A stretch of 64,000 bases of DNA, from NCBI RefSeq assembly GCF_050948215.1, contig NC_135149.1:496001-560000 (forward strand), written 5' to 3'. Positions 1 through 10,664 of this stretch are shown in pieces. The notes under the pieces were generated by a model. The model worked only from the letters and a program-made list of their open reading frames with translations. It was not told the DNA's origin and ran no database searches. This DNA comes from Halictus rubicundus. Lineage: Eukaryota; Arthropoda; Insecta; Hymenoptera; Halictidae. Position 1 is the stretch's first letter, and each line of letters begins with the position of its first letter. Made by a program: the position numbers and the translations under genes.

Positions 1-59
1 GTTCAAAAAGGCGGCCCAACTTACCACTAGTTAACAAATTATGAATAATAGTGTTACAT

Positions 60-330
60 GTACGGAGACTTTTTTGACCTCGTTTTCGTTGAGTTTTAGT
101 TTTGCTTTTGTTTATTTGTTAACAAATAAATGTAACATAGCTTTTTTTGCATTGTTAATAAATGTTATGTTTGTGAACATAATAACGCAAGAATTATTTA
201 TTTATTACCATTTCCTTTAAAATTATGTTTGTGAACATAATAACGCAAGAATTATTTATTTATTACCATTTCCTTTAAAATTATGCAACTTTAAATAAAT
301 TCTTGTACGGTGTACGGAGACTTTTTTGAC
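60..330. repeat. Tandem 58-bp duplication and flanking direct repeat
   Basis: A 58-bp unit (165-222, repeated at 223-280) begins TTATGTTTGTGAACAT and ends in a CCTTTAAAA block; the copies are almost identical. A 19-bp string beginning GTACGGAGAC occurs at 60-78 and again at 312-330, bracketing the duplication. This looks like a local tandem duplication in noncoding sequence; no gene is visible in 1-386. Confidence 0.75.
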
Positions 331-386
331 TGACTGTAGCTCCACGATGCAGCGGTACAGCCGAGTCGCTGAAGAATGCGTATAGT

Positions 387-734
387 ATGTCGCGAGATTC
401 ACAATCAAAGCGCTGCAAGGAGGTGGAAATTTCCAATTGTAAGTTAGCTGCTTTGATAAATACCGATAGTGACTTAACTTTAATGCGAGCGGATCAGTAT
501 ATTATGGTCGGTGCACCTAAATTAGGAGACAGAGTTGTAAAATTCCGTGGTGTTGGATTAGACTGCAATTACACTCTTGGAGAATTCGTAGCGAACGTAA
601 ACATAGCTCATGAACTTTATTCTATGACAATACATGTAGTTTCTGACACACTAACTCAGCATCCACTGATTATTCGCACAGATTTCTTGAATAGCGTTGG
701 TCACCGATCCTATTTCCTTGAACTTTGCAACTAA
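387..734 (+). pseudogene. Ty3/gypsy-type retropepsin (protease) fragment
   Basis: The 115-residue reading frame resembles the aspartic protease domain that cuts gypsy Gag-Pol polyproteins. The landmarks are an ALINTDSDLTLM segment where the active-site loop should be, a later FRGVG stretch, and the HPLIIRTDFLNSVG segment matching the second conserved region. The family catalytic triplet Asp-Thr/Ser-Gly is here Asn-Thr-Asp, so the catalytic Asp is lost and the enzyme would be dead. No gag or RT coding sequence adjoins it, so this is an isolated scrap of a polyprotein, and its ATG is probably just an internal Met. The family call rests on motif order only. Confidence 0.55.
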
Positions 735-1190
735 TTGTAACACGTACGTATGAGAAACATGTGACAACGAGCACACTCATCAGCTCCATAAATAAAAATT
801 ATTTGTACTCGTTCTTCTAAAGAATACACCATTTTATACAATTAATTGTACTACGATATAGCATCTCATATTACGATGATTCACACTTGACGAAATAGTA
901 CAATCTTATATTGAAAGACAGACAACATAAACAAGAGATCCATAGAGGACAATTTTGAACACCATTCATGAACACCATGTATATCACTGTTCAGTTAGCA
1001 ATAGGTTGTATCTGTTCAGGGTAAACACTCGTTTTCTGTTTATAGGTTTAACGTTAAGCCGAAAACGGGAATAGTAGTGCTGACTGCTGCGTCGTATTTT
1101 CAGTTAGCGCCAAGGCGCCAATCTGTTCACATCGACGAGTAGTTAAGATTGTTCGTGTTCCAGTGTTAAAATATTGTAAAATTTTCAACA
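735..1190. other. Noncoding; probable Tc1 5' end
   Basis: No supported gene. The last 200 bases before the Tc1 ATG are probably that element's 5' untranslated and terminal region, but I could not pair its terminal inverted repeats with confidence. Confidence 0.4.
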
Positions 1191-1504
1191 ATGGCTCGCG
1201 CTAAAAGAATGACTGGTCCTGAAATATTAACAATACACAATTTACGTAAAGAAAATTGTTCTATCAGTAAAATTGCGAAAATGTTGAATTGTAGTTATTG
1301 TAGTTATTTACAATTTATTAAAAAATATAGACGAATATGGGAAAAAAGAGCACAAGTCGTCCAAGAGTGACAACTGATCGTCAGCGGCGTGCAATTTTAA
1401 GAACTGATTCAAATTCTGCTGCTACTACAAGATTGCCGCAGAAGCTGGAGTAAATACTAAAATACGTAATGTACAACGTATTATACAAGAGTGTAAACAC
1501 ATAC

Positions 1505-2501
1505 TGTTCCGTCGCAAGGAACAATTCAAGTGGTGCTTGCCTTCGGACAATTGTTTATGATACGCTCGTAACTAAGTGATCACCTTCAACGATTAGGCAC
1601 GGCGCAACAGTGAAGACCATCCAGGCTCGCATCACAGCCTGCCTTTCGTTTGTGGTCACTTCCTATGGTTGCGGGACGTCATAAATTAAGTCCTACGAAG
1701 GACCACCCAAAACAAAAGGGCACTGTTCAAAAGTGTCAAGGGTCAGCCTTGTTGAGAGACCGGCATCAGCTTACGCTCTCCAGGGCAAGCCCATCCAGAT
1801 CACCCAAACAGGGTGACAATCAGTCAATGATGCGCTGATTGGGTAACGCAACATTCAGCAGAACCAATCAGTGCACTCCCTCTTCCATGAGGACTACCCT
1901 TTCAATACATAAAGGAGTCTCACCTAAAAATCAAACGCTCACTAGTTTGATTCAAACGTGAAACATTCAGTTTTGCGAAGACGGGGTTCCGTCGTCGGGC
2001 TACGCGAGCCTGGCAAGCGATCAGCTTTTGTCAAAACAATTCTCGTGAGGACGAACGGTTTTTGTCAGAAACAATTCTCGCGAGAACGAGCGGTTTTTGT
2101 CAGAAACAATTCTCGCGAGAACGAGCGGTTTTTGTCAAAAAACAATGCTCGTGAGGATCGCTCGATCTGAGCTCACTTCTGTTCGTGATAGCGTTGCAAG
2201 AACATCTTGCATCGCGCGTGCAACCAAGATCCGACGCGGAACGCTCTCGCGATCGAAACCAACAATCACACGAGACGAACCGACGCGTCTAAGGCAGGGC
2301 CTGCTGGATCAGCCTTACTGACGAATCCTCTAGCAGGTCTGGGATGAAACGCGCTTCCGACTAAATTCAGCAAATCAACATTTGAAACAGCTGTCCAAAA
2401 TTGATTTGGCGGACAGTAAACCGCGGCGGTATCGGGAGTGACGCGTCCGCGACCACCGGGTCCAAGATTTGGTGTCATTTTCAAAAAATCCGCACCGAAC
2501 A
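1505..2501 (+). mobile_element. Solo LTR (997 bp) inside the Tc1 transposase
   Basis: The segment begins TGTTC and ends GAACA, and is flanked by a perfect 5-bp target duplication CATAC (1500-1504 and 2502-2506). Removing it makes the Tc1 coding sequence contiguous. TG...CA termini, a 5-bp duplication and lack of any pol gene indicate a solo LTR left by LTR-LTR recombination. An array of 35-bp repeats lies inside. Small reading frames within it look spurious. Confidence 0.8.
2025..2158 (+). repeat. 35-bp tandem repeat within the solo LTR
   Basis: About 3.5 copies of a 35-bp unit of the form TTTTTGTCAGAAACAATTCTC followed by a GCGAGAACGAGCGG block. The two middle copies are nearly identical and the outer ones diverge. 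Such arrays in LTRs often lie in U3, which would suggest a regulatory role; that is inference. Confidence 0.75.
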
Positions 2502-2741
2502 CATACAACGCCAAAAATTAATGTGTAAACCACCGCTAACAAAGCAACATAAAGAAGAACGTTTACAATTTGCTGAAAAGTATATTCATTGGAAGAAAAA
2601 ATGGCAAAAAGTTATCTTTAGTGATGAGAAAAGATTTACTCTAACATAGATGTTATTTCCACGATTTGCGTAAAGAACAACAAATTTTATGTAGTCGACA
2701 GTACGGTGGTGATGATGTGGGCGGGAATTGGGTACTATGGA

Positions 2742-3332
2742 CATGTAGCGACGTCGTCGCTACCACGTTCCGGGGAATTTGGCATCCCATTTTTATAAAA
2801 GAAATTGTTAGAATTGTTACCTGGGCCTGGTACGTGCCTGCTTATAATGAGTCCCCCGACTCATCTGGCAGCCAGACTTTTCCGGGCCGATATCGTCCCG
2901 CCAGCAAGTGCCCTTGGTCCGTGACGAGCCCAGCTACCTCAGGTACTTGTACATACCTGATAGCTGGCCTCTCACGACCAAGGGACTTTTTCGTTGCACG
3001 TTTTCGTGGCTGGCGGGTTTTCCCGCTAGCCTTCGTCCACCTCTTTTCCGCGGGACACTCTGTCCTTTTCAAGGACCAAATAAATAGACCTCCGAAGGCG
3101 TCGGAGGCTCTCAGTACTTAGCTTAACGCTGACGAGAGCAGTTGTACGGTCTCCGTAATTTTTCTACGATCCATGATCACCTTTGTATGTTTTTCTTTAC
3201 TTTCGTATAAATAGCCTGTGTAAATATTTCTTGTAAACAGTATCTTTGCGAAATAAACTTCGCATGAACAAACAGAGTGTGGTTAGGTTTTCGTGTTTAT
3301 TTTATTGTTGTACCTGCCACCTCAAACACACT
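2742..3332 (+). mobile_element. LTR-like insertion in the Tc1 transposase
   Basis: This stretch interrupts Tc1 coding between WAGIGYYG and FVSGKM. It starts TGTAGCGACG, close to the TGTAGCGG terminus of two other solo LTRs here, and has a TATA-like box (TATAAATAGCC near 3206) and an AATAAA signal near 3252, as in an LTR promoter and R region. The right end is probably within CCACCTCAAACACA near 3325-3332. No clean target duplication could be identified, so exact ends and single-insert status are uncertain. Confidence 0.5.
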
Positions 3333-3745
3333 GAAATAAGTTTGTAAGTGGTAAAATGAATAATGCAAACTATATTGATTTCGTCGACGAACAATTGAAG
3401 AGACATGGTGTAACAATTGCGGGCACAAACTTTATCTATCAGCAAGATAATGCAAGTGTTCATACAGCCAAGATTGTAAAAGAATATTTTACACGGGAAA
3501 ATATTAAAATTTTGGAATGGCCAGCCAGATCTCCAGGTTTAAATATTATGGAAAATTGCCGGGTCCATTTAGCCAGATCAGGATATGCCGGTGGAAGACA
3601 ACTTCGAACCCTTAACGAATTAAAAATCTGCATTGAACGAAACTGGGCAGCGTTAAGCAGGAAATTTGTTCAAAAATTATATAAATCTATGCCAAAACGT
3701 TTAGTGGCAGTTATACAAACAAAAGGCGGAGTTACGAAATATTAA

Positions 3746-3924
3746 AACACTATTTTTTTTATACATATTCTTATCGGAGTTCGGCTCGAACCGTCGAACG
3801 AGTCAGACGTGTTTGCAAACAGAGCGCTACATCGTTCCTGTATGTGAAGTGTTCAGTTCGGTATCGCGAGTGCTTACGAAATATTTAATTGCTTACAACC
3901 GAATTGTTAACGTCAAGTGCAGTG
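3746..3924. other. Noncoding junction between Tc1 and LINE
   Basis: This stretch holds the Tc1 3' end and, probably, the LINE 5' untranslated region. No reading frame or repeat structure is visible. Confidence 0.4.
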
Positions 3925-6078
3925 ATGATGTCCCCTGACAACCAGGAGGCCTCATTTGAGAACAACTTAAGAAGCATGAACGTCTCTGAGTACAGTAATG
4001 TTCATTCAAACAAGTCAACGAGCTCAACAAAAGTGACAACAGGAAGTGTGTACCCTTGAGGTATGCAGCCACAACACAAAGTAATTACATTTCCGACTAA
4101 AGAACAAGCCGACAAAGAATTCACATTAGCAGTAGCTAAAGTTATTTCACCGGTTAATATCAGATTCGCCTATAGAATTTCGAACGGCAGAATCTGTATG
4201 TATCTCGCCAACCAACACCTTGTAGAAAACCTGACCGACACCGATGTAAACATAAGCGTCGGCGCTCACACACTGCGAATTCGTCCGCTCGTGGCCAGGG
4301 CTAAGAGAGTAATACTGTCCAACGTGTGTCCGATAATCCCGCATGATACAATTGAGAAAAAATTGACAGCTATGGAAATCAGGTGCGCGTCACACCTTAC
4401 ATTCAGAAGGGCTGGCATGAACGAACCGGGGTTCTCACACATTTTAAGTTTTCGGTGTCAAATATACATCGAACCCAGTGATGCTGCCAAACTCCCCGAC
4501 AATATTCAGATTGAGTATGAGAACGTCAACTACTGGATTTACATTTCGTCAGATAGTCGAAGATATTTCATCTGCAAAAAAGACGACCACTTGGCCAAAC
4601 ATTGTCCAAATGATGGCAACACCATGCAGATGTTATTGCCTGAAAAACCATCGTATAATCAGGCAAGAGGTAATACGTCTGAAGAAGCCAAGGCTGCAGA
4701 TGACAACTCTAAAGTCACTGAATCTGAGACCAATAACTATGAGAGGAATGACAGAAGACCGTTATCCACTACCGAGTCAGGTTCTACCGCCAGGGGAATC
4801 GCAATCAATGATAATTTATCATCAGATGACACCGACAACAAGACTAGCCAGGAACAAAATCACAAACATGAGCGAACAAAATTAAAGAAAATAATACAGA
4901 AAATGCGAACTGAATCGTGTAGTAGCGACCAAGAAACCGACATTGAGGCAATGACTCTACCGATTAAAGAAATTCTAACTGAACATCCGGACACCTATGT
5001 CTTAGACTACACCACTAAAGACGGAAAAGGCGGTATAGACTATATCTCACTAAAACTTCTGCCTTGCAACATTAAACTGGTCTTGTTAGACATATTCAAC
5101 GAAATGTACCTTGAAAAACGATATCCTCAAGAGTGGCAGTCAGTTCAAATGTTCTTCATTGATAAACCCAATAAATTGGGCGTTAGACCTATTTCCTTGG
5201 CTTCATGCGTATGTAAACTTTTTGAAACCATGATTAAGAACAGGCTAGAATGGTGGCTTGAAAATCAAAATATTCTACCCACGTCTCAAGCAGGATTTCG
5301 TAAGGGTAGATCATGTTCAGACAATTTAGTTTCTTTATTAACCAGCATCGACATCGCAAAAAATCAAGGTAAATACACCCTAGGAGCCTTTCTAGACGTT
5401 CAAGCTGCTTTTGACAATGTGAATTGTAGTGTGCTTATTCAGAATCTAACCCAGGTAGGCTGTTCTCTTGTAGTCATAAGATTTATCAAACATATAACGT
5501 TTGGCAGGAAAATTACCGCTATAGATGGAACCACAAGCACTGTCACAAGAACAACCTGGAAAGGTTTGCAACAGGGAGGAGTTCTAAGTCCGCTACTATA
5601 TAACTTTTATGTAACTGAAGTTATTAAGAACATTCCAGACAACGTTCAAATATCGCAATTTGCAGACGACATTGCTGTCTACTGCAGCACCCCTACCATT
5701 AACGATAGCAAAAGTTTACTCGAACAATCGATTAATACTATTAATGCTAATCTCAAATCTGTTGGCCTCGACCTGTCTCCTAAAAAAACTGTGTTTCTTC
5801 ACTTTAATAACAGACGCATTTTACCGGGTAAAACCGAAATTAAAATAGACACCCATGTCATCAAATCAAGCGAAACAGTTAAATTTCTAGGAATAAATTT
5901 TGACTTTGACATGAGCTTTAAAGTTCATATAAATAATGTGAGGAAAAAATGTTTTAGGCTTCTAAATATAATGAAATTTCTTTCTGGCGTTTCATGGGGT
6001 GCTTCACCCGAGACTTTGTTGTTAATATATAGTAGTTTCATAAGACCAATTATGGAATATAATTGCTTCATATATTAA
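3925..6078 (+). pseudogene. LINE ORF1 fused to reverse transcriptase (endonuclease missing)
   Basis: The frame opens at 3925 (MMSPDNQ...), meets an in-frame TGA at 4057, and then runs open from 4063 to a TAA at 6076. The first third is an ORF1/Gag-like nucleic-acid-binding protein with a zinc knuckle near residues 167-182 (CKKDDHLAKHC); its first Cys is replaced, leaving an incomplete CCHC. An acidic, Ser-rich linker follows. From about residue 323 it is a LINE reverse transcriptase: AGFRKGRSCSDN, a GVLSPLLYNFYV segment, and the catalytic FADD box near residue 533. The apurinic-type endonuclease normally at the start of ORF2 is absent, so ORF1 joins RT in frame through an internal deletion. 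The clade is Jockey/I/R1-like because an RNase H follows. Confidence 0.8.
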
Positions 6079-7029
6079 CCGAAAGACAGAAACCTAATGC
6101 TTAAATTAGACCGAATTCAGTTTGTTGCAATTCGACTAGCACTGGGATACAGAATTAGCACGCCCACAAATGTTTTGCTTAGCGAAGCTAAAGTCATTTC
6201 CCTTCGGGATAGAGTCAATTTTCTAGCTAGAAAATATTTATTCAAATGTTACTCTCATACAACCTCAACTTCAAATAAAATACTGTTTAAAAATAACACA
6301 GACTTGATTGCTATCTCTCCCAATAGACGAACGAAACACTCTCTGTTAGTTGAAAACCTCCTTAATTTGTTGGAAACACGACCTCATCTAGAGATTGCTG
6401 AAAAACATCCTATTTTTACCACAGACTATAACATTCCATTTAATATTCCACCTAGTGATGTGTATTTAGGTCAATCATTACAAGATTCTTCCGACCCTAA
6501 TGTTCCGTTACGAGATTTTATTGAATCCAACCCTCCGAATACGGTTGCAATCTATACCGATGGCAGTATAACAGAAAACTCCGAATCAGTAGGTGCCGCA
6601 ATATACTGCCCACAATCAAATATCTCCCAAAAATTTAGCTTAGACAAACACGCATCAATTTTCACAGCAGAGTGCTACGCCATTAGCCGAGCACTGGATA
6701 TTGCGAATTTATATAGTAATGCTACAAATTTTCTCATCTTCACCGACTCGCAAAGTACAATCAAATCACTACAGAAGCCAACCTTCAAATATAGTATCAT
6801 TAACCATATCATTGAAATCAAAAGTAAGTACTCTACGTTTATATTAAACAACAAAGGCCAGAATTTTATTAAGTTTATCTGGATACCAGCACATGTAGGA
6901 ATTATCGGTAACGAAGAAGCAGACTCACTTGCGAAAGAAGCGACCAAAGAAAGTTCTTCGCCAGATATCTTCTCCATCTCCAGATGGAGAATCGAGCATT
7001 ATTGGCAATTTATGCTTTTACATTTTTAA
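6079..7029 (+). pseudogene. LINE RT C-terminus and RNase H domain
   Basis: This continues the same reading frame past the TAA at 6076. After the RT thumb region, an RNase H domain is complete in its acidic residues: Asp in YTDGS (near 6556), Glu in TAECYA (near 6667), Asp in FTDSQS (near 6740) and Asp in GNEEADSLAKEA (near 6918). The HVGIIGNEEAD segment typifies LINE RNase H, which removes the RNA template after reverse transcription. The natural C-terminus is lost: from about 6979 the frame runs into a foldback element, so the last residues before the stop are not LINE-derived. Confidence 0.8.
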
Positions 7030-7289
7030 TCAGAACAATATTGTTTATACGAATGAATTGTAGAGCTTATCCCGATGAAAATGAGTCCAAACACGACATC
7101 ATTTGGACTGTCTTTAATGAGATTGTAATTTTTATCGTAACATTACGTATCAATGAAACTTGTTCGATTACACTCGAATTTGAACTTATTTTCATCAGGA
7201 AAATCCCCTCCATTCGCTCGTCACAATTTCATGAGGATATATTGAAAAATCTAAAAGTTTAAACTTTCATACGTGCGCGATTCTCCATC
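6979..7289. repeat. Foldback/MITE with GATGGAGAATCG ends
   Basis: The left end reads GATGGAGAATCGAGC and the right end GCGCGATTCTCCATC, an inverted pair about 300 bp apart. Interior sequence (ATATTGAAAAATCTAAAAG, GTCCAAACAC) recurs at 32366-32660. The LINE frame terminates inside it, so it either inserted into or was joined to the LINE 3' end. Confidence 0.6.
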
Positions 7290-7612
7290 CGCTTACATTG
7301 TATGTCGTCTGTCGTCGCTGGGTCTTTGAAGCTCGGCGCTCGGTAAAAGTAATTCGAAGATTTATTAGAAGCCTTCGAATAGAAAATAAAGATAAAAGAT
7401 GAAAAAATAATTCGAAGTTTGAATAAATCCGCTTCGAATAAAAAAAAATTATCTTTTTTCGTCGGATAAATTCTCGTCGAATAAAATTATTCGATACACA
7501 TCAAATAAAGATACTTTCTTTACTTGAACCTTCGAATAAGGAATAAAAATTTTTTTTTATCTTTTACTAGTTATTCGAAATTTTTATTTAGATAAATATT
7601 TTGCCCAACTCT
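7290..7612. repeat. TTCGAATAA-rich repeat ending TGCCCAACTCTG
   Basis: An AT-rich stretch with many TTCGAATAA/TTATTCGAA motifs, ending in TTGCCCAACTCTG. It is homologous to 32655-32945, and the end motif recurs in a small hairpin at 13402-13525. No coding potential. Confidence 0.6.
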
Positions 7613-7617
7613 GCCAT

Positions 7618-8445
7618 TTTGCATGATCGAGGAATGATTCGCGGCATCCTGGACCCTTGCTATTCTCATCGGTACACGTACACGCCGACCTAGCGGTGTG
7701 TGAGTGTGCCGAGGCACAGCTGTTTGAACGAAGCTACGGCAGGCACCATGCGACCGAATAATGCAAAATGTTGCTCGAAAATGCAAGAGTCGAACCTGTT
7801 TGATGGCGAGCGCTCTAGATTTATCTTTTATCTAGCGGTTTTGACTACTGATAAGCCCCATCTTTGCATTATCGAGGAATGATTCGCGGCATCCTGGACA
7901 CTTGCTATTCTCATCGGTACACGTACACGTCGACCTGGCGGTGTGTGAGTGTGCCGCACGACTCTCATTCGAGCATAGTGACTGCTGACGACGACAATGA
8001 TCGGAAAGAGAATACAGCGCTCGTAGCGAAAAATGCCGGAACTATATTTGAGCAAAATAATAGCTGTGGGATGGTTTTTCGGGGGCGGCAAATCCTTTGT
8101 TTAATACGTAATTATACAATATAATAGGCGTTGCATTGACATTGTATATGTCACCGCTAGAGCGCTCGCCGTCAACATTCTTAATAAGAACCCGGTTATT
8201 TAAGAAAATGTGTCCTTATATCTACATTCTGCCGAATATTGCAAATTACGCCTAGAAAACGCAAAAGTAGGACCTGTTCGTTCGCGAGCGCTCTAGATTT
8301 ATCTTTTATCTAACGCTTTTCACCCCTGGAAAGCCCCATCTTTGCATTATCGAACAATGATTTGCCGCCTCCCGAACCCTTGCAATCTTTTTCGTTCTTG
8401 CGGATCTAGCGTTGTGTGGGGCATACCATGGCACACGCACACGGC
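7618..8445. repeat. Three diverged direct repeats (about 110 bp core)
   Basis: Copies start at about 7618, 7862 and 8342 with TTGCATTATCGAGGAATG (first copy variant) and run through CGGTACACGTACAC...GGTGTGTGAGTGTGCC. A second shared block, GAGCGCTCTAGATTTATC, precedes copies two and three (about 7810 and 8288). The arrangement suggests segmental tandem duplication of a noncoding unit. Small frames on either strand are byproducts of the repeat. Confidence 0.7.
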
Positions 8446-8616
8446 ACACACACTGTCATTTGAGCTTCACCTAGCGGCCGTTTGTAGCGTGAAGATCGCT
8501 AGGAAGCTTCTCCTAGTTCCTGTTTGGAGCGTGGCGACTCAAGGCTACGTAGGAAAACTGGCCCTTAAGGGTTTTAGAGATTGCATGACTTGCCAAACAA
8601 CACAGATATATTCATA

Positions 8617-8960
8617 TTTAAATGTGTATTACAAGTGTTGGTGTCGCGATTGAATTGAATATGAATATACAATGAAAGTATTGTTACTTAGAGACGCTTG
8701 CTGTTGACGCACTGGCAATGCGAGGTTTAAGAGTAATTATTATACAGGGTGAATCCCGAATCGTGATCAGTAGAGATTACTCTGTTATTAGAAATCCGAT
8801 CGAAAATGTTTTTATCAGCTTTATCAGATTACGGGCTATTAGGTTGGATTGATTCGAAAGGGAACTTTAACCCGGTCTCACTAGAATTAACTCTTAAGAA
8901 CACGACGTGACTCTACACGTGACTGCACAATTACTAACCAAAGAAAGTGAAAATGCAAGG
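8617..8960 (+). mobile_element. Fragment of the TGTTACG-LTR family
   Basis: It shares blocks with the solo LTR at 48356-49661 in the same order: TTGACGCACTGGCAATGCG (near 8705), GATTCGAAAGGGA (near 8853) and GTCTCACTAGAATT (near 8876). A mariner-like end, TACAGGGTGAATCCC, sits inside at about 8752. It is too broken to bound precisely. Confidence 0.6.
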
Positions 8961-9109
8961 GTTTGTGGGTAAGGTCTGTTTGTGAATGATCAACACTTGT
9001 ATTTGGCGAACTGACTTTAATTTATATATACAACTAGTGTTCGCGTCTTTACAATTTCGCGAGGTGTGTTTCTGGACGACGCTCGACGACTGACTCTGTA
9101 CGATTCCCG

Positions 9110-10391
9110 AAGTGTGTGCGAGTCGAGAAAACACAATGGCCGTGTGGCGAGAACGCGTCACACATAAGCTGTCAGTGAATATTTTCTTGACCTGCTCATA
9201 TGCTACGGGAATCAAATACTTTTCGTGAATGGTTTCTTTACTAGAAATGACTAGTAAGGAAATGTGCGTGTAGAATTCATTCCTGTATAGTAAATTCCAG
9301 CTAGATAAAGGATTGAAGGAACTGGGTTCGGTAGGCGGATGCCTTCGAATGAGTATTCAAAATCAGGGTAAATATGACTGAGTCGTTTATTTATTACAGT
9401 GATGTCGCGGCAGCGTCCTGGGTAGTTCAACTAGCGCGATTGAACTCTGACTGAACTACTACTCTAACTGCGATAGAACAGTGACTGACTGCGACTCAAC
9501 TCTAAGTCCACAGTGACAGAATGTAGCTGAACTCTAACTCGGCTGTGACTAGACTCCTTCGCGTCGGTAGTCTGCTGCCTTATATTTCAAAAACGCTTGT
9601 CGAGTGATTGGTGGAAGTCCTTTCGAGGCACTTCCACCAATCAGTGAATTTTGCATAACACGCTCACGTTCCACGCCCCTGGTGCGTGAGAAGGATGAGC
9701 GTGTCGTTTCGTTAAAAATCTAATTTTGGTGATGCAGCGGGGTGTCTTCCGGGCCCGGGTGCTAAGTGCGGTACGTGACTGCTGGCTTACGTCAACGGGC
9801 CCAGCTTTCCCGGTTGATAGAAAGCAGGCACGCGTCGCTGGGACACTCTAAGCTGGAGACCCTTCGACTACCCAAAATTTATGGCGTCCACTTGCGCGAT
9901 TGAGTTCGTCGCTAGGAACTACAAGGACACATCTGTCCGCTAAGTGGCCAAAATCGTTGAAGACGTTTTCTCCAAAATAGCGTCTTAAGGCTCGTACAGA
10001 CCAGAACATTTCGACGAACATTGCGCCGAACGGCGCGCCCAACAGCGAACGAAACGCAAAATCGACATTCATTTCGGCGATCCGAACGGCGCGATTTTGC
10101 GTTTCTTCGTCGTAATGTTCAGGTTTGTGCGAGGCCTTATACTGTGCAAACCTTGGTGCTGGTGCGCTGAAGATTTCTCTTCCGGCGTCCAGCTAGCCGC
10201 TACAGGATTTTTCACATAAATACAAAAATAACCGCGTCAGCTCTTTTTCAAACTTTAACAAGCATTTACAACAGTTAGGAAGTACATAAAAATATGTATA
10301 GTTGAATATATGGATATGTAGAAGAGAGTTCCCTCTATTCGGATTTGGTTTTAGAATGACAATTGCAGGTCAAATTTGGTGTTGTACAGTG
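9110..10391 (-). mobile_element. Partial copy of the CACTGTCC hairpin element, split by a solo LTR
   Basis: 9110-9313 and 10205-10391 together match one arm of the element at 54662-56542, ending GTTGTACAGTG at 10391 (compare GTTGGACAGTG). The break, after GATAAAGGAT, is exactly where the solo LTR 9314-10204 inserted. The opposite arm is missing. Confidence 0.75.
9314..10204 (-). mobile_element. Solo LTR (891 bp), minus orientation
   Basis: Read on the minus strand it begins TGTAGCGGCTAGC and ends CCTTCA. It is flanked by a 4-bp target duplication GGAT (9310-9313 and 10205-10208). In that orientation it has a TATA-like box (ATATAAGG, near 9585) followed by an AATAAA signal near 9395. Flanking sequence matches an uninterrupted copy at about 56160-56185, confirming both ends. 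Confidence 0.85.
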
Positions 10392-10445
10392 TAAGCACTC
10401 TAATAAGAACCATATACTTCTATCGTTCTGGGGTAGTGGCAGTGG

Positions 10446-10664
10446 GATAGAGTAGCAGAAGATTCCATAAAAGCAATACAAAACCTACCAGAATTACTAG
10501 AAAAAGTACGATCTATCATTAAATACATAAAACGTAGTACAAAAGTTAGTGGCGAATTAAAAAATAAACAAAAAGATATGGCCAGTAAAAAAGATTACCA
10601 AAAGAAACTAGTCCTAGGTAAACTAAAGTTGTTAAAAATAGATTCATTATTAGTAACTTATTGA
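10446..10664 (+). pseudogene. hAT-transposase-like fragment
   Basis: One frame from 10446 to a TGA at 10662 reads about 72 codons, including NLPELLEKVRSIIKYIKRS and a Lys-rich segment. The pattern L-K-R-I/V-x-F/Y-x-K-x-S followed by a short helix and Gln resembles the stretch after the conserved Asn-Leu region in hAT transposases. It begins just after the end of the CACTGTCC element, so upstream hAT sequence was probably displaced. It is short and the call is tentative. Confidence 0.35.

Larger units (their letters stand above)
1191..3745 (+). pseudogene. Tc1-like (DD34E) transposase, split by two insertions
   Basis: Tc1-type transposases bind terminal inverted repeats and cut and paste DNA at TA. 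Three collinear pieces remain. 1191-1504 begins MARAKRMTGPE and holds a helix-turn-helix region, with a stop near 1368 and a frame change after it. 2502-2741 carries the first catalytic Asp in VIFSDEKRF and then WAGIGYYG. 3335-3745 carries the second Asp in QQDNASVH and the final Glu in the SPGLNIMEN motif, exactly 34 residues apart as expected for Tc1, and ends KGGVTKY-stop. Between the pieces lie a solo LTR (1505-2501) and a second LTR-like insert (about 2742-3332). Frameshifts and stops make it nonfunctional. Catalytic residues survive, so the insertions rather than catalytic mutation may have ended it. Confidence 0.85.

Noticed and set aside
10010..10110. Palindromic GCGCCGAACGGCGCG as an origin or operator
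   Set aside because: It is inside the solo LTR 9314-10204 and is better read as LTR secondary structure; nothing supports a replication role.
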